Assembly (NCBI GenBank): GCA_030248135.1
Contig: JASANC010004083.1
Location: 1-64,000, forward strand
Origin: Theristus sp. LFF4_11
Taxonomy: Eukaryota; Nematoda; Chromadorea; Monhysterida; Xyalidae
Direction: 5' to 3'
Length of the DNA stretch: 64,000 nucleotides
Shown in pieces: positions 47,601 through 59,600 of the stretch. Under the pieces are notes generated by a model. The model saw only the letters and a program-made list of their open reading frames with translations, did not search any database and was not told the origin of the DNA. The position numbers and the translations under genes were made by a program. Position 1 is the first letter of the stretch. Every line of letters starts with the position of its first letter.

Positions 47601-49578
47601 GTTTCACTGCGTGGTTTCATACATGCAACGTTTTATGCAAACATCCACGAAACGATTCACACCATACCCGCGCGACGTTGTGGGATACCCGGTGGCATTT
47701 TGGCGACACCGGTTTGAGGGCTGTGCACATTTACAAGGCAGCCGGTGCAATGAAGCAAAGCTCGCAAAGTTTTTGTTGTTTTTGCGGGCTGCACACCGGT
47801 TTGAGGGCTGGACATATCAGTACCCCACACTGTCGTGCGTGCGGGTATGGTACACACACATCGTTTCACGTACGGATTAACGCAGCGTTTCATGTGCGGA
47901 TTAACGCAGCGTTTAATGTGGGAGTAACGCAGCGTTTCACGTGCAGATTAACGCAGTAGTGTTTCATGTGCGGTTTAACGCAACGTTTCACGTACGGTTT
48001 AACGCAGCGTTTAATGTGGGGAGTAACGCAGCGTTTCACGTGCAGATTAACGCAGCGTTTCATGTGCGGATTAACGTAGCGTTTCACGTACGGTTTAACG
48101 CAGCGTTTCACGTATAGATTAACGCAGCGCTTCCTCTGCGATCATCTGACTAGTGGGGGTCGGAGGGTGGATTCACAATAAGTCACAATGCAAGTGTTCT
48201 CAACTAATCGTAAATTCACGTCCACTGCGTTTTTGTATAATACCGTATTACCTCTATTAAATACGGTATTATTTAACCCCCCCCAAAATTAAACCCCCCC
48301 CCCAAAAAATAAACCCCCACCCACTCGACAGGTTTCCAAATAACCCCCCCCAAATAATCCCCCATGGGGGATTATTGGAAACCTGTTTGAAACACATACC
48401 CAGCGAATTCAGTGGCTGGTTGCAGTGAAAATGATGAAATTGTGCTACCAAAGGCCCCAAATGGATGAGTTAATGGTAATTTCATTACAAAAGGCTGTTG
48501 TAAAAGGAAATTTCTATGTAGAGTAGAAGTTTCTGCGACTTCCTTCCTGCCATGGAAGGTATTTTTGCCATTTTGCCCACCCCTAAAAATGGTTTCCAAA
48601 TAAACCCCCCCCAAAATAAACTCCCCCCAAAAATAAACCCCCACCCCCAGAAGTCGCTGAAGAAATAAACCCCCATGGGGGTTTATTAGAGGTAATACGG
48701 TAACTCACTCGGTCCAAGGAGGTATTCGTCGACATGTTCGGGCACAACGACATCAATCTTTGTTTTCCACTGGTGATTGTCCCGCTGATCTGAAGAAAAT
48801 AATCAACGCACACCTCAAAAAAGAAAGGACAAAAATGAGACAGACTGAAAAAATAATAAAAAAACGTAAGATTTGTCGCTACGGACGATGCATACCGTAA
48901 AGACTTGCACATAAGGTCTCCTTATATAAATTTGAAAATCAAAATTTTTCTCAAAAAAAATGGAATTTTGTGTGACAACCTTATAAGTGAGAGGAGGTCT
49001 TATAAAGCGAAGATAAAGAAGTCCGGTCCTTATAAACGGGGTGGGATTTCAGCCAAGTCATAATTTTGAATTTTTTAGTTTCCCGCCGTGTGACACTCCG
49101 CCCACTTTTGGGTGGGGGTCTTATAAGTGGGAGGAACCTTATATGCAAGACTTTACGGTAATGCAGTTTTCGCGAATTTCAAGTCCTGGGTCTGAAGACG
49201 ATGCATTCTCTGGTGCAGCACAGTCTACGCCATGTAAGCACTATTAAGCGGCATTCATGAAGCAGTATTTAGTGACGCATAGCTGTGTTAAAATATAGCT
49301 ACGCAGTCACTAAATACTACATCATGAATGCCCCTTTAAAAAATATATCGCCATGTCTGCGTGTGCAGTCCTTTGTGACTGTGCAACATTACTGCGCTAT
49401 TACAGTACACCGCTTTTAGACTAGACGTTGCTCAACACACATGATGCCAATAATGTTACGTTTGTTTTCTTACAAGTGTGCGCACAGTAATACACTCACC
49501 GAAACTATCCGTAACGCATTCATTGAACAGCGCCAAAAGATATGCGGTTGCCAAAAGCAGAGCAGATGAGCGAAACAT
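41689..49578 (-). CDS. Secreted prolyl oligopeptidase B with 15-residue repeat prodomain
   Basis: Exons (minus): 49500-49578, 48709-48789, 46806-47557, 46345-46472, 45823-45918, 45550-45718, 45291-45392, 45054-45196, 44720-44835, 44564-44613, 44410-44505, 44233-44340, 43879-43980, 43607-43690, 43404-43517, 43161-43312, 42972-43088, 42807-42902, 42469-42570, 41825-42050, 41689-41754; 2979 nt, 992 aa, about 280 longer than typical. Exon 1 encodes a signal peptide ([18 protein letters not shown]). Residues 27-93 form a charged linker. Residues 94-273 are twelve units of TAKPT-[DN]-[DN]-VPYEKDHV. The catalytic unit starts near YPQAWRNE; triad Ser837, Asp922, His962. Exons 1-3 join in phase 1, which ties the leader to the enzyme. 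The fusion rests on splice phase only; an internal start would give a shorter enzyme without leader. Confidence 0.85.
42080..42337 (-). mobile_element. CAGTATGGCCG-family MITE, third copy
   Basis: 258 bp with ends CGGGATAGCCG and CGGCATACTG, TA on both sides. The interior AGGAGCGCGCGAAATTTGAA and TGATGGACTGCC match the copies at 17803 and 38158. It lies in an intron near the 3' end of prolyl oligopeptidase B. Confidence 0.8.
44044..44160. repeat. Simple repeats: (AAAT)n followed by G-runs
   Basis: About seven AAAT/AATA units are followed by a 50-bp stretch with runs of 6-8 G interrupted by T (GGGGTGGGGGGGTGGGGGTT). It lies in the intron between exons 12 and 13 of prolyl oligopeptidase B. The G-rich part differs from the C/G-run MITEs and lacks their ends. 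Confidence 0.7.
46899..47438 (-). repeat. Coding minisatellite: twelve 45-bp units
   Basis: Each unit encodes 15 residues, TAKPT followed by ND, DN or NN and VPYEKDHV. In protein order the variable pair runs ND-DN-ND-DN-DN twice, then DN, then NN. That is a five-unit higher-order repeat. The last unit has drifted to VPYIPPYV, and unit 10 has DYV. The array is open in several other frames, but only the minus frame joins splice sites and the enzyme. Confidence 0.93.
47690..47850 (+). repeat. CACCGGTTTGAGGGCTG repeat, copy 1
   Basis: CACCGGTTTGAGGGCTG occurs twice here, around AAGGCAGCCGGTGCAATGAA. The complement of the same block is found at 59050-59170 (GCTTCATTACACCGGCTGCC). This marks a dispersed family present in introns of both prolyl oligopeptidase B and C. 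Confidence 0.65.
47866..48140. repeat. Minisatellite of about 24 bp, roughly 11 units
   Basis: Units resemble CGTTTCACGTGCGGATTAAC followed by GCAG. Variants alternate CACGTGCAG, CATGTGCGG, CACGTACGG and AATGTGGGAG, and the order of variants partly repeats, suggesting block duplication. It is intronic in prolyl oligopeptidase B. Confidence 0.85.
48243..48700. mobile_element. C/G-run MITE, copy 3, beside a splice donor
   Basis: 458 bp, same ends and core as 36419-36875; the left arm carries an extra ATACGGTATTATT. The right flanking TA directly follows the GTGAGT donor hexamer (minus strand) of prolyl oligopeptidase B exon 2. Confidence 0.9.
48895..49158. mobile_element. TA-flanked MITE with CCGTAAAGACTTGCACATAA ends
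   Basis: 264 bp; CCGTAAAGACTTGCACATAA pairs with TTATATGCAAGACTTTACGG. TA at both edges. Several internal ACCTTATAAGTG / TCTTATAAAGCG repeats. It lies in intron 1 of prolyl oligopeptidase B; a truncated relative is at 8940-9196. Confidence 0.85.
49243..49335. repeat. GCATTCATG-family hairpin
   Basis: GGCATTCATGAAGCAGTATT pairs with AATACTACATCATGAATGCC; inner arms GTGACGCATAGCTGTG and TAGCTACGCAGTCAC also pair. Family shared with 1253-1315. Confidence 0.65.
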
Positions 49579-50268
49579 GTTTGAACAAAAATCTGGAAAT
49601 GTTTGATTTTCAATCGTTTCAGCTGATATATAAGGTGCATGCGCTGTACTTCGGTTCGTTTCAACATTCTTATCTCTGTTTTCTTACTTTGTTTATTTCT
49701 GAATCACAGCTTTCCATTTTAGTCGTGAAAGGTGATGGGTGATGGAGCTGCGTACTTTTTTGTGCACTTTCAGCGAATCAAAGTTGTTTACTTTCTCTCA
49801 CTGGTCTGAGTCTGATATTTCAAAAGTGTGAATTATGCTCAGCAAATTTAGTCATGTTGGACGAACATTGTATTTCTGGTTTCTTATAAATTTATTTTAC
49901 TTTTTTCCACGCAGACATGTGACGAAGGCGTGTAAGTATGACGAATCCAACTAGTCAGGTTCAGGTAGGTACAAAAGGTTTATCACCGCACAACACCGGC
50001 CAAAGATGAGAAAATCATGAGAATTCCAGAGATGATTTCGTGAAAATTCAACGAAATTGAGTCATGGTCAAAAAGAAATACAGAGCATCACCGAATTGTA
50101 GCTGCATACTGAAGGCGAGAATAGTCGCAAACATCTGTAATGGCAACTTTACAATGAATTGCAAATATACCTACATCACTGAAAATGAACAACAAAACAG
50201 AACAATATAAAACCAACGATAACAACAATCACTGAACAACAGATAAAAAAATCAACAAAAAAATCAAA
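49579..50268. other. Spacer between prolyl oligopeptidase genes B and C
   Basis: This contains the promoter of gene B and the 3' flank of gene C, both minus strand. No exon or repeat of note is visible; A-rich tracts lie near 50210-50275. Confidence 0.45.
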
Positions 50269-50584
50269 TCACGGGTGCCAATCCAGGTTCAAGACGCGCA
50301 CCAAGAAGCAGTAGATGTCAGTGAGTTCGTCGATCTACAACGAAAGAACATGTCAAAATCAGTTCTGGTTGCACTGTATGTTCTTCAATCTTTGTCTGTG
50401 CTGATTTTCGCAATGCACCCAATTTTTCACTGATTATTCGCATTCCAAGTGTGAATCCCCAAATAAATTTGGCACCACCACACAAGCGGACAACGACGCA
50501 GCTCCCACACAGCGTGTCCGCACCCGACCGAGCCCGCTCGATCGGTCAAATTGCGTCCACTACCTTTCGCACCTGTTGGCGATG

Positions 50585-50640
<56 letters not shown>

Positions 50641-53600
50641 CCAGACAAAATCGCAGAAAAGAGAAAACACCGATTATTCCAACCGTTTTCTTCGTCGGTT
50701 TCCCGGAGCCGTGACCGGCTCTCACTTCGACGCGACAGAGGAGTGGATTGGTCTGTGTGATTGAGTGCGGTGCGACGACGTGGTACAGCTGTGCCATGTA
50801 CTTGAGGGTGTGGAGGGGTACCACGCGGTCATCGTGGTCGGCCGTGGTCAACAGCATCGCTGGAAACTGACCGGTCGACGGGTAGCGAAGGTTGTGCAGG
50901 GGCGAGTATCTGCAATCGAAGGTCGCTGCACCTTGAATACCGTCGAATATCATCAGCCAATGGTTTTTAATGAAAAAAACACTCCGTGGATTTGTCGGAT
51001 GGGTCAAGAATGTTGACAAATTCAATATTTTTGCAAGTCAAGTGTAATGCTGGGACGCGATGAGTCCCAATTGAACGCTTCTTGAATGTTTCTCAATTCA
51101 TTGTGCAGCAATTTTTGTACAAATTTTAAACGTTTTTGATGACATATTATGTGACAACAATCGGTCCTGTTTTCACCAACCAACCAAAAAAAAACCCGAA
51201 AACTTGAAATGAAAACCAAACAAACCGCGTAATTAGAAACCAGAAAACGGGACTTATTGCGGTGCAACAACTTGACGTCAAACTAAAAAACCCCACGAGT
51301 TCACCGAAATTGGCACAAACTTACTTGTAAATGAATTCAAAATCGGTCGCCTTATCTGGATTGCCGAATTCGGGCAGCCACGCGGCGCCGATTGTGAACT
51401 TGTGGAATCGCAGCATGTCTAGGACTCTGAAGAAAAAAACTGGCAATAACAAATGTGAATGGATAACCGGAGAAAGAACAACTGAAGTTATGAAAAAATC
51501 AAGTTCGAAAACCATGCATCACCTATCATAGTTAGAAACAAACACACTGGCAGGGTACGCATCCGCTGACTCGCGCACAGCATCAGAACTTCCATGTTCC
51601 AGTGTGTTTGTTTTACTAAGAGGCTATTGACCTGCTATTCCCATATTTTCGACAACACAACAGAATAACGCACAGGTGTTTCGTCACCTTCTGGGTTCAT
51701 ACCGTAAATCATTTGGAAAGGGGAAGGGGGTGTTTCACAAATAATTTGAAAAAAAACTTGAAAAAACCACTCGGCCGACCCGACGTCATTGACGACCGCA
51801 CCAAACAATTCCGGTCGCTGATTGGCGCACGCTGCCACGAGCAGTCCGCCGTTCGAGCCGCCGCGAATCGTCAGTCTGAGCGAACAAGCAAAAGTTTTTT
51901 TAACGAGAATCCAGAAGAGACTGAAATTTTCCATTGAGTCCAGTCGTTGTTCGCATATCAATTTGGTGAATATAGATTGAAGAACAAATCAGTCCCAGCG
52001 CGATGGTGGTATTCGATTGTTGTTTATCTCATTGCAAGAAAAATGATTGAAAACACGTTTATTCATTGCAAAGTCTACAAGTGACACAAAACCGCAAATA
52101 ACCTGAAGTGAACACAAAGGCATTCATGAAACATCATTCAATGACGCATAGCTACGCGTTACCAAATACTGCTGCATGAATGCCGCTTGAGATTCAGAAA
52201 AAAGACACACAAACTTCGCTGGTGACGTGATTTTGCTGGCGATCAGATATTCGGCGACCGCAATAAAATCGTCGAACACATTCTGCCTCTTTTCGAGCAT
52301 TCCAGCCTCGTGCCATTTTTCGCCGTACTCACTGGAATAAAAATGATAAACTTTAGAAAAAAGAAGAGCGAAAAATTCCACCGCGAAGCAACCGGCATAA
52401 ATTTCAAATGAAGATGTTGTGGTCAGCGCATTCCCGTTTGAACCGGATTATATGTTGCTTTTTGGTCAGGAATTTTTTTACATTCTTTTGCATCTCTTTC
52501 TAACAAATGATTTCAATGATACCCAGTAATTTTTTTGACAAAGATTTACAATGACTGTACCAGTGCGTTTGCGAGTATGACTGTGGACCTCACGGCTTGT
52601 GTGCCACTGTGTTTGCGTGCAACATTGTGCAACCGTCACGGTTCTCAGAGACAGCAACTACTCTAACACAGACAAAAAAAACGATAATATTGAACAAAAA
52701 TGCAATAAACTTTTCACTGACCTGCCGCCTCTGAGGTTGGCGAGCACAAAAACTCCGCGCAGATTCTGCAGCAACAGACAGCGGGACACCGAGAACGCGG
52801 GCAGCAGCGGCACGTTGAACCCGCCGTAGCCGTACAGTAAAGTGGGCAGCCGACCGCTGGTCGTGTCGAGAGTCTACAGGGTGCAAACGTTTTTTACACT
52901 TAGAGAATATCCTGGTGTCATCACGGATTTGCTTCAGCAAAAGTCGCACGGCTAGCGATGAAATTATTATTTTTTCATGAATGCAAAAGGAATCACGGCG
53001 CTCAACTCGGCGTCGTTGTGCAAATTTTCATAAGAGCATTTTTTAAATGTTTACCAGCTGTGCGTCACTAAGTCTAAATAAAATTTCATGAATGCACGTT
53101 GAAGTAATCAAAAGTCCTTGCATGAAGACCATGCACACATATGGGGTTTCCACAAAACCAAACGAGCAGAAAGCAAGGAAAAGCTCAACGAGAGACGAAA
53201 TAAATGACGAGACGAGGAGAAACAAGACGTGACTTGTTGAAAACCCAACGGCACGAATGAAAGAACCAAAAACTGACCTTATTATGCAGAATGTAGATGG
53301 GCACTTTGGTGCCGTCCTTGCTCGGTACGAACTCCTGGCGAACCACGATTTGATCAGCATCGAAATGGTCGACTTTTATGCGTCGTAGTTCCTATGAAAT
53401 GGACAAATTTAGTGAAGCAAGAAATCGAATGAGTCAACTCTGACGAAAATACTTTTTTTACATTATCGCTTCAAAGAGCACAGGATTGCTTCTTGTGTAT
53501 ATGGATTATGGGCATGCGAATTTGATTTGGTGCCCCTTCAGTTTGAGCAACTGCAATCGCTCAAAAGAAACAAAACGTTCCGTTGCCAGATTCACACAGT

Positions 53601-56600
53601 TCAAATTGCGCAATTTTTGTGCAATCACAAATTTAAATCCGGCACGGTGATTGGCTGCAATCAAGCTGGTAGAATCAATCAGCGAGCCCAAAAGAAGCCA
53701 ATATACGAGTTTCAAATGCATACGAAAAACGTCCAAACCTGAGATTCGACATTCGGCAGTTGCTTGAGATCACAGCGATAGATAATGCCCGGGGTTGTGA
53801 AGGAGTCAAAGCGGTAGAACATCTGTTACAGAACGAACAATTCGTAAATGACACACAACTCCTTCACTAATTAACTAGTCTGTGAAAATGTTCATAGCAT
53901 GAGTGCTAGTCAGAGAACTGTGTTTCACATTTCAAGTCGTGTTTTTTTTCTTGAACAAACGCACTGGCAAAAATAGACATAGCACGCGCATTGCATGCGT
54001 GTGCCAGTGTGTTTCTTTGTGACACTGTCTGACTGACATGCCGTGTGAGTGGAACAAAAAAAAACTACACAGTCTTCCGCCGAGAACAGGGTTTCCACAT
54101 GTTTTTGACCTGGCTGAACAGGGTAGGACCAATGAGGTGTGTCCTTCCTGAAGAACTTGAGTAATATCTTTTATTTTGGTCCCGGGTCTCAATGCGCGCA
54201 TAGATGGGTAAGCAGTCTCATGCACAACGCGGCAATTCAAAATTGGCAAAGGGATCCGAGTCCCCTAAATAAGGCCGGGTCACTTAGGCTGTTCTGAATT
54301 GCCACATAAAGATTGAAACTTTCCTTTCACGTCCACAACCGCATTGAGTCGCAGGTCATAAAGAAAAGATAGCACAACTGACCGCCGACCACCCCCACCT
54401 CGCTCAGTTCCTTGCGGCCCCAGAATTGACCGACGCATCCGATGCCAATCGTGATCTGCTGCAATCGTTGGCCGGCGCGATCACAGATGAACAGCTCATT
54501 CTTGACGTCTCTCATGTAGGCGGTCACGAGTTTATTGTGGTCGACCACGTCGACCCAGTCGAGTTTCGCGGTGCTCTCTTCAGCGATTACGGTAAGCCAG
54601 TCGGTCTGAGGAAAAAACCGTTTTTTTTTGTCAGCAGCAGCACGCAACAACCCGCTGTGTAGCTTTATACTTGAAACTGAAAAGTTATATAAAATATAAA
54701 TTGAATATAGTGGTTTCCACTCGTGGCTACTAGGGTTGAAAATGGCAAACGTTTTTTTCTTGAAAGAAAAACGGCAAACAACTGGTAAACACACTTCTGA
54801 CCTCATTTGGCCTGTCTAACGTCATTTTCATCAGCTTGAACATTGGCGCATCGTTGTTCGACATTATGTAGAACTCGTTTCCAGTGTTGTCGATGTACTG
54901 AATTGTATTGGAAAAAATGAAATTCACAAATTTAGATTGAAATTAGATACGGAAACCGGATTCGTGAGCAGAAAACGCAAACAAAAACAACAACAAAACT
55001 AAGCCGCTTGCAGTCTGAAAAGCCTGTCAAACTCACAGACCTCATATTTTGCGTGAAAATCCGAGATTATTGGTGTTAGTTTTGGTTTTTCTGAAAGAAC
55101 AAAAAACAAGTCTCAACAACCATTAACTTTTCATTTGGCACAAAAACAACGAGAAAGTTTGCGATACCAATCAAGAAAGCCACTTCGACACAATATTCCA
55201 AATTCTTTACCAGGAATCGTGCCGTTGAACGGCGCCAATTCGAGCACAAACAGAAGATTGTGCGGGTCGCAGCCCTTCGAGACGTCCACCACCAGATAGT
55301 CGCCGTCGTTCGATACGAACGCGTGACTGAAATGGGGCCATGAAAATGGCTAAACAAAATTGGGTAATAAATGTGCCCAAATTTGGTTCGCTGGGCAACA
55401 GACCCGTGCGAGCGGGTGGCGGTGTGGTGTACCACGGAACGATCGGAGCATATCGAGGCTCGTCTTTCACCCGCCCAAAAAAAAACTTGCAAAAAAACCG
55501 TTCTTTTTTAAAAAAACGAAAATCATGGGCCAAAAAAATCAACTTCTGAACCAAAAAACCGACATCATGTAATCGGGCTCGTCCGCAAACTCTGCCACGA
55601 GCACATCGTCCGTCTGCGCGGTGCCCATCCGATGGTAGAACAACGTGTGATGGGCGTCCTTCTCCGTCGCTGTGCCGTCGTGCGCTCGCTGCTTGCGCGG
55701 GTAACGCTGCAACACACCGAAATTGGAAACGTCCACACAGTTGTGGTTGTCCGGTGAAAAAATGGTTCGGCTTGTTTGTTGCTGTTGTGCATTGCCGCCG
55801 GCAAACGTGCTGTTTGTTGTGCCAATTTAGCGTCAGCCAAGCTGCACGCTTTGCGTCGCGACATGTTCGTTTCTTCTACATCCAAGACGCGAAAACTTGC
55901 TGCTTGCGCTCCGACCTGCTGGTGCACTACACTGCAGCCCAGTTGGTGCAACGCCACAGTCAGTCATTCTGTCCAACAATCAGTGCAAACCAGACTCTCG
56001 TGGTTGACGACGAAGCGGCCGACTCGAAATGGAGCGCTCTACCGCAAACAAACAGTGACTGAGGGGAGGAACGCGTGTGAGACAATACACTCTGTGGTAC
56101 ACCTGAACCCTCCAGGGCTTTGGTCGAGTCCAGACAAACGGAAAGTTAAAAAAAAACATAAAATAAAAAAGCACCGAGTAGAAAACGCCGCGATTATCGT
56201 GCGTCCAGGAAACACCGGTGAACTTCAGTTGCTTCAGCTCGTCCGCAATCGGCTCGCCAGATGGAACGCTCATGAACTGAAAGAAGAAAAATACGATCAG
56301 AAAGCTGAGAAAACTTGAAGATGGCGTGACAAACCAAAAAAAATAAGATAACGATCTTGAATATGAGAACAACAAGAGCTGACAAGATGTTTTTTTGTGT
56401 TTAAACGACCAACAAAATGCCGCCAGTCATCCAAACATCAGTAGCGCACAGCAGGAATACAGGACAGAGCGGTAGTGTTGGGCTGTACCCCCACACGGCG
56501 GAGTGAGCTATGGTAAAGCGCCATTCATGGAGGTTGAAGCGCGCTGAAGCGCGCTGACGCGCTTCACTTTGCTACACATTCACGAAGCAAAAAAAACAGC

Positions 56601-59600
56601 GCGCTTCAGCGTGCGTCAGCGCGCTTCAGTTTTGGAGCACATGCGCATTCACGGACGCGCGCGCTGAAGCGCGCTGACCAGCTTCATCATGAATGAAGAA
56701 ATGAAGCTGCGTCAGCCGCTGCGGCTTTTTAGGTTTTTTGCCCATTCACGAACGCGCGCGCTGAAGCGCGCTGACGCGCGCTGAAGTGCGCTATCATGAA
56801 TGATGAAATGAAGCTGCGTCAGCCGCTGCGGCATTTGATGTCCGGACATCAAATTTGTGTGTGCAAAATCGCTGATTGTTGCTGTCAGTGACAATTAGGG
56901 GTGGTAAAAAACGGTTTTTTTCAAATCCATGTGTATAAAACGGTTTTTTATACCGCGTCCGGTTCTTTATACCCGGTTTTTTTACCGACCCAGTATCTGA
57001 AGAATCCTGTGATTGCGACAATTTCTGGTACTCTGATTTTACGCAAACCGCTGAATAATGAGTAAACGACCACAATTCTAGCCAGAAACTGTATGTGTTT
57101 CAATGGAAACGTATTCCAATCTTGATTTTATTTGAATCGGTGGCGCTTAGAGAGAATGCAGCATCAGAAAAATTATCAGATGCGAGTTTAAAACAAAAAA
57201 AGCTAACGCAAAACAGATTGACATGTGCAACAGCAAGGAATGTGATACATGCAAATCAATTGAACTGTCATGATCGAGAGATATGTAACTGCACAACAAT
57301 TTTACCGCATTTCTAAACACAAAAGATCACCGAAATCACGAACCCGCACAGACGAAAGAAGTGAACCAAGAACAAAATTGAAAGAGCAAAAAAATCAGAT
57401 GGAGATTCGGGTCACTATCACCAGTAAAACAGCACGAAGACATCACCAATAGGGTTGGCAAAATACCGTTTTTTACAAATCGTGGTAAAAAAAACCTGTA
57501 TTTTTACCGGTAAAATTACGGTAATTTTACCGGAAAAAAACGAAAGGCAAAAAGTTGTAAACACCCACATATTTTTCGCAGCCGACTTTAAACTTGAACC
57601 GGGTTTTGTGAAAACAACTTTCAGAATGCTTTGTTCAAAATATCGTGCACCAACAAAGAAAATAAATTATGTTTGGGCTTGAAAACCCAAAAGGTCAGCA
57701 ATAAATCGAACATTACCTTTTGCTTATCGTTTATATTCCACCAATTACACAGGAAAAAACCACAGCTTTTTCACTGGACAGTCTTTGGTCACAATAGACG
57801 AACACAATTTGCTGCAATAACGCAATTAAACCGAATTTAGAGTCAGATCAAAAAGAAAACAAATCAGTAACTGTGGAAGAAAGACAATTTTGAGCGACAT
57901 TTGGAATTTTTGAAGTTTTCAGCTCAGCTTGGCAGCTCCAGCCGATTCTTGCACCTCGCTTAACAGTTCTTTTAAAACATCAGTGTCAACTTCGTCATCA
58001 TATTTTTCTTGGTCGCAGATTTTCTCATTTTCTCATCAAAAATGATATAAAAACTCAGAGTCCGAAATTGAAAAAAACCGGAAAAATATGAAAAAAACCG
58101 GAAAAATACAGAAATGGTCTTTTTCCCGTTTTTTTCAAGGCACCAATTTTTGCCCTGGTAAAAAACGCGTATAAATACGTGTTTTTTTACCGGTAAAAAA
58201 ACCGGTATTTTTACCATGCCAACCCTAATCACCAACAAAACTTTCAGCACTTTCCGAGTTCAAAGACACAAAATTTCACGAAATTTGACTGAATAAATAT
58301 CGCGGCGTTTCTCGTTTATTGTTGAAAATTTAACCGAATTCTGAAAAATAACCAAATCTTTGCTGTATTAGTTTCTTCACTTTGTCAACAAAAGAACTAG
58401 CATAAAAAGCGCAAGCGGCAGATTTAAAGCGGAAAAAGCGTGAAGCTGTTAAACTACGAAACACAACATTGCCATGTAGACCAAACTTGAACAGATAAAC
58501 AAAGAACAAAGCTGGAAAATAAAGCGAACGCCGACCAGAGCCAGCCCATTGGCTTGGCGGTCGACCGAGATGGGACATGCAAGGAGAGGCACGGGTCTCA
58601 GGGTGCTTTATTTATACCAAGAGCGTGAATTGTGTTCTCCAGAACATCAAGTTATGAAGTGGCGAAAATGAAAATTGAAATGGATGTGCGGAATACAGTG
58701 CATTTTGAGTGATTTCAAAAATTGAAATTTGGGTCCTTCGGCGGTATAAAAAACCGGAAAAAAACCAAAATTTACGCGGTAAAATATCGGTAATTTATTT
58801 TGGCCATTTTTTGGCGCCGGTATAAAAAACCGTTTTTTATACCGTTTTTTATACCGAAAAAAACCGTTTTTTATACCGACCCACCCCTAGTGACAATCTT
58901 TCACAAATGTTGCAAGACTTTTTTGTTAAATCATTTAGTACTTTTCTGACAGATTCTGAACAGTATTGTATAGCGTAATTAGTCTCAAAATAAGTGAGAA
59001 TACGAATACTCAACAAAGCAGAAAAGTAGTGCAAGAAATTTATGTGAAATTTATGTGAACTGTACCCGTGCGACGGTGTGGGGTACTGATTTGCGCAGCC
59101 CTTAAAACCGGTGTGCAGCCCGCAAGAACAAGCTTTGCTAGCTTTGCTTCATTACACCGGCTGCCTTGCAAACTGCAAAAAGGGCCAAATTCATTCAGAA
59201 TGCTTTTTTGTACTTGGGTTGGCTTGTGGCCACGCATAAATGCGTAAAAACGATGTTATACGGTTTGGCGTGAAACCTTTTTCCTTTTTTAGCGTTGCCA
59301 CGGTGTAGAGCATTGCAAAAAAATTTCATCAACGGCAGCACATGATTAGTGAATGTTGCACAAATCAAAAGATCAAAACATTCACTGAAACGGCAAAAAC
59401 AACGAATCGAAGCGGTATAAGTGTGTACTAAACAGCACGTACGGAGACAACACAGACAACAGCACAAAACGATAAAACTGAACGACATTTAATGAACAAA
59501 CACCTAGAGAGCTTCCCGCCTGTCAACTACTATAGTGCAGTGGTAACATGTTGTGACTGTCAGCACAGAGGCCAAAGTTCGAAACCCGTCTTAGCCCAGT

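Noticed and set aside
46853..47959. 368-codon plus-strand open frame
   Set aside because: It is the antisense of the 45-bp coding repeats. A period divisible by three keeps several frames open; only the minus frame joins splice sites and the enzyme.
50551..50760. Poly-Gln / poly-Asn open frames
   Set aside because: They are produced by the (AAC)n microsatellite in an intron plus the antisense of an exon.
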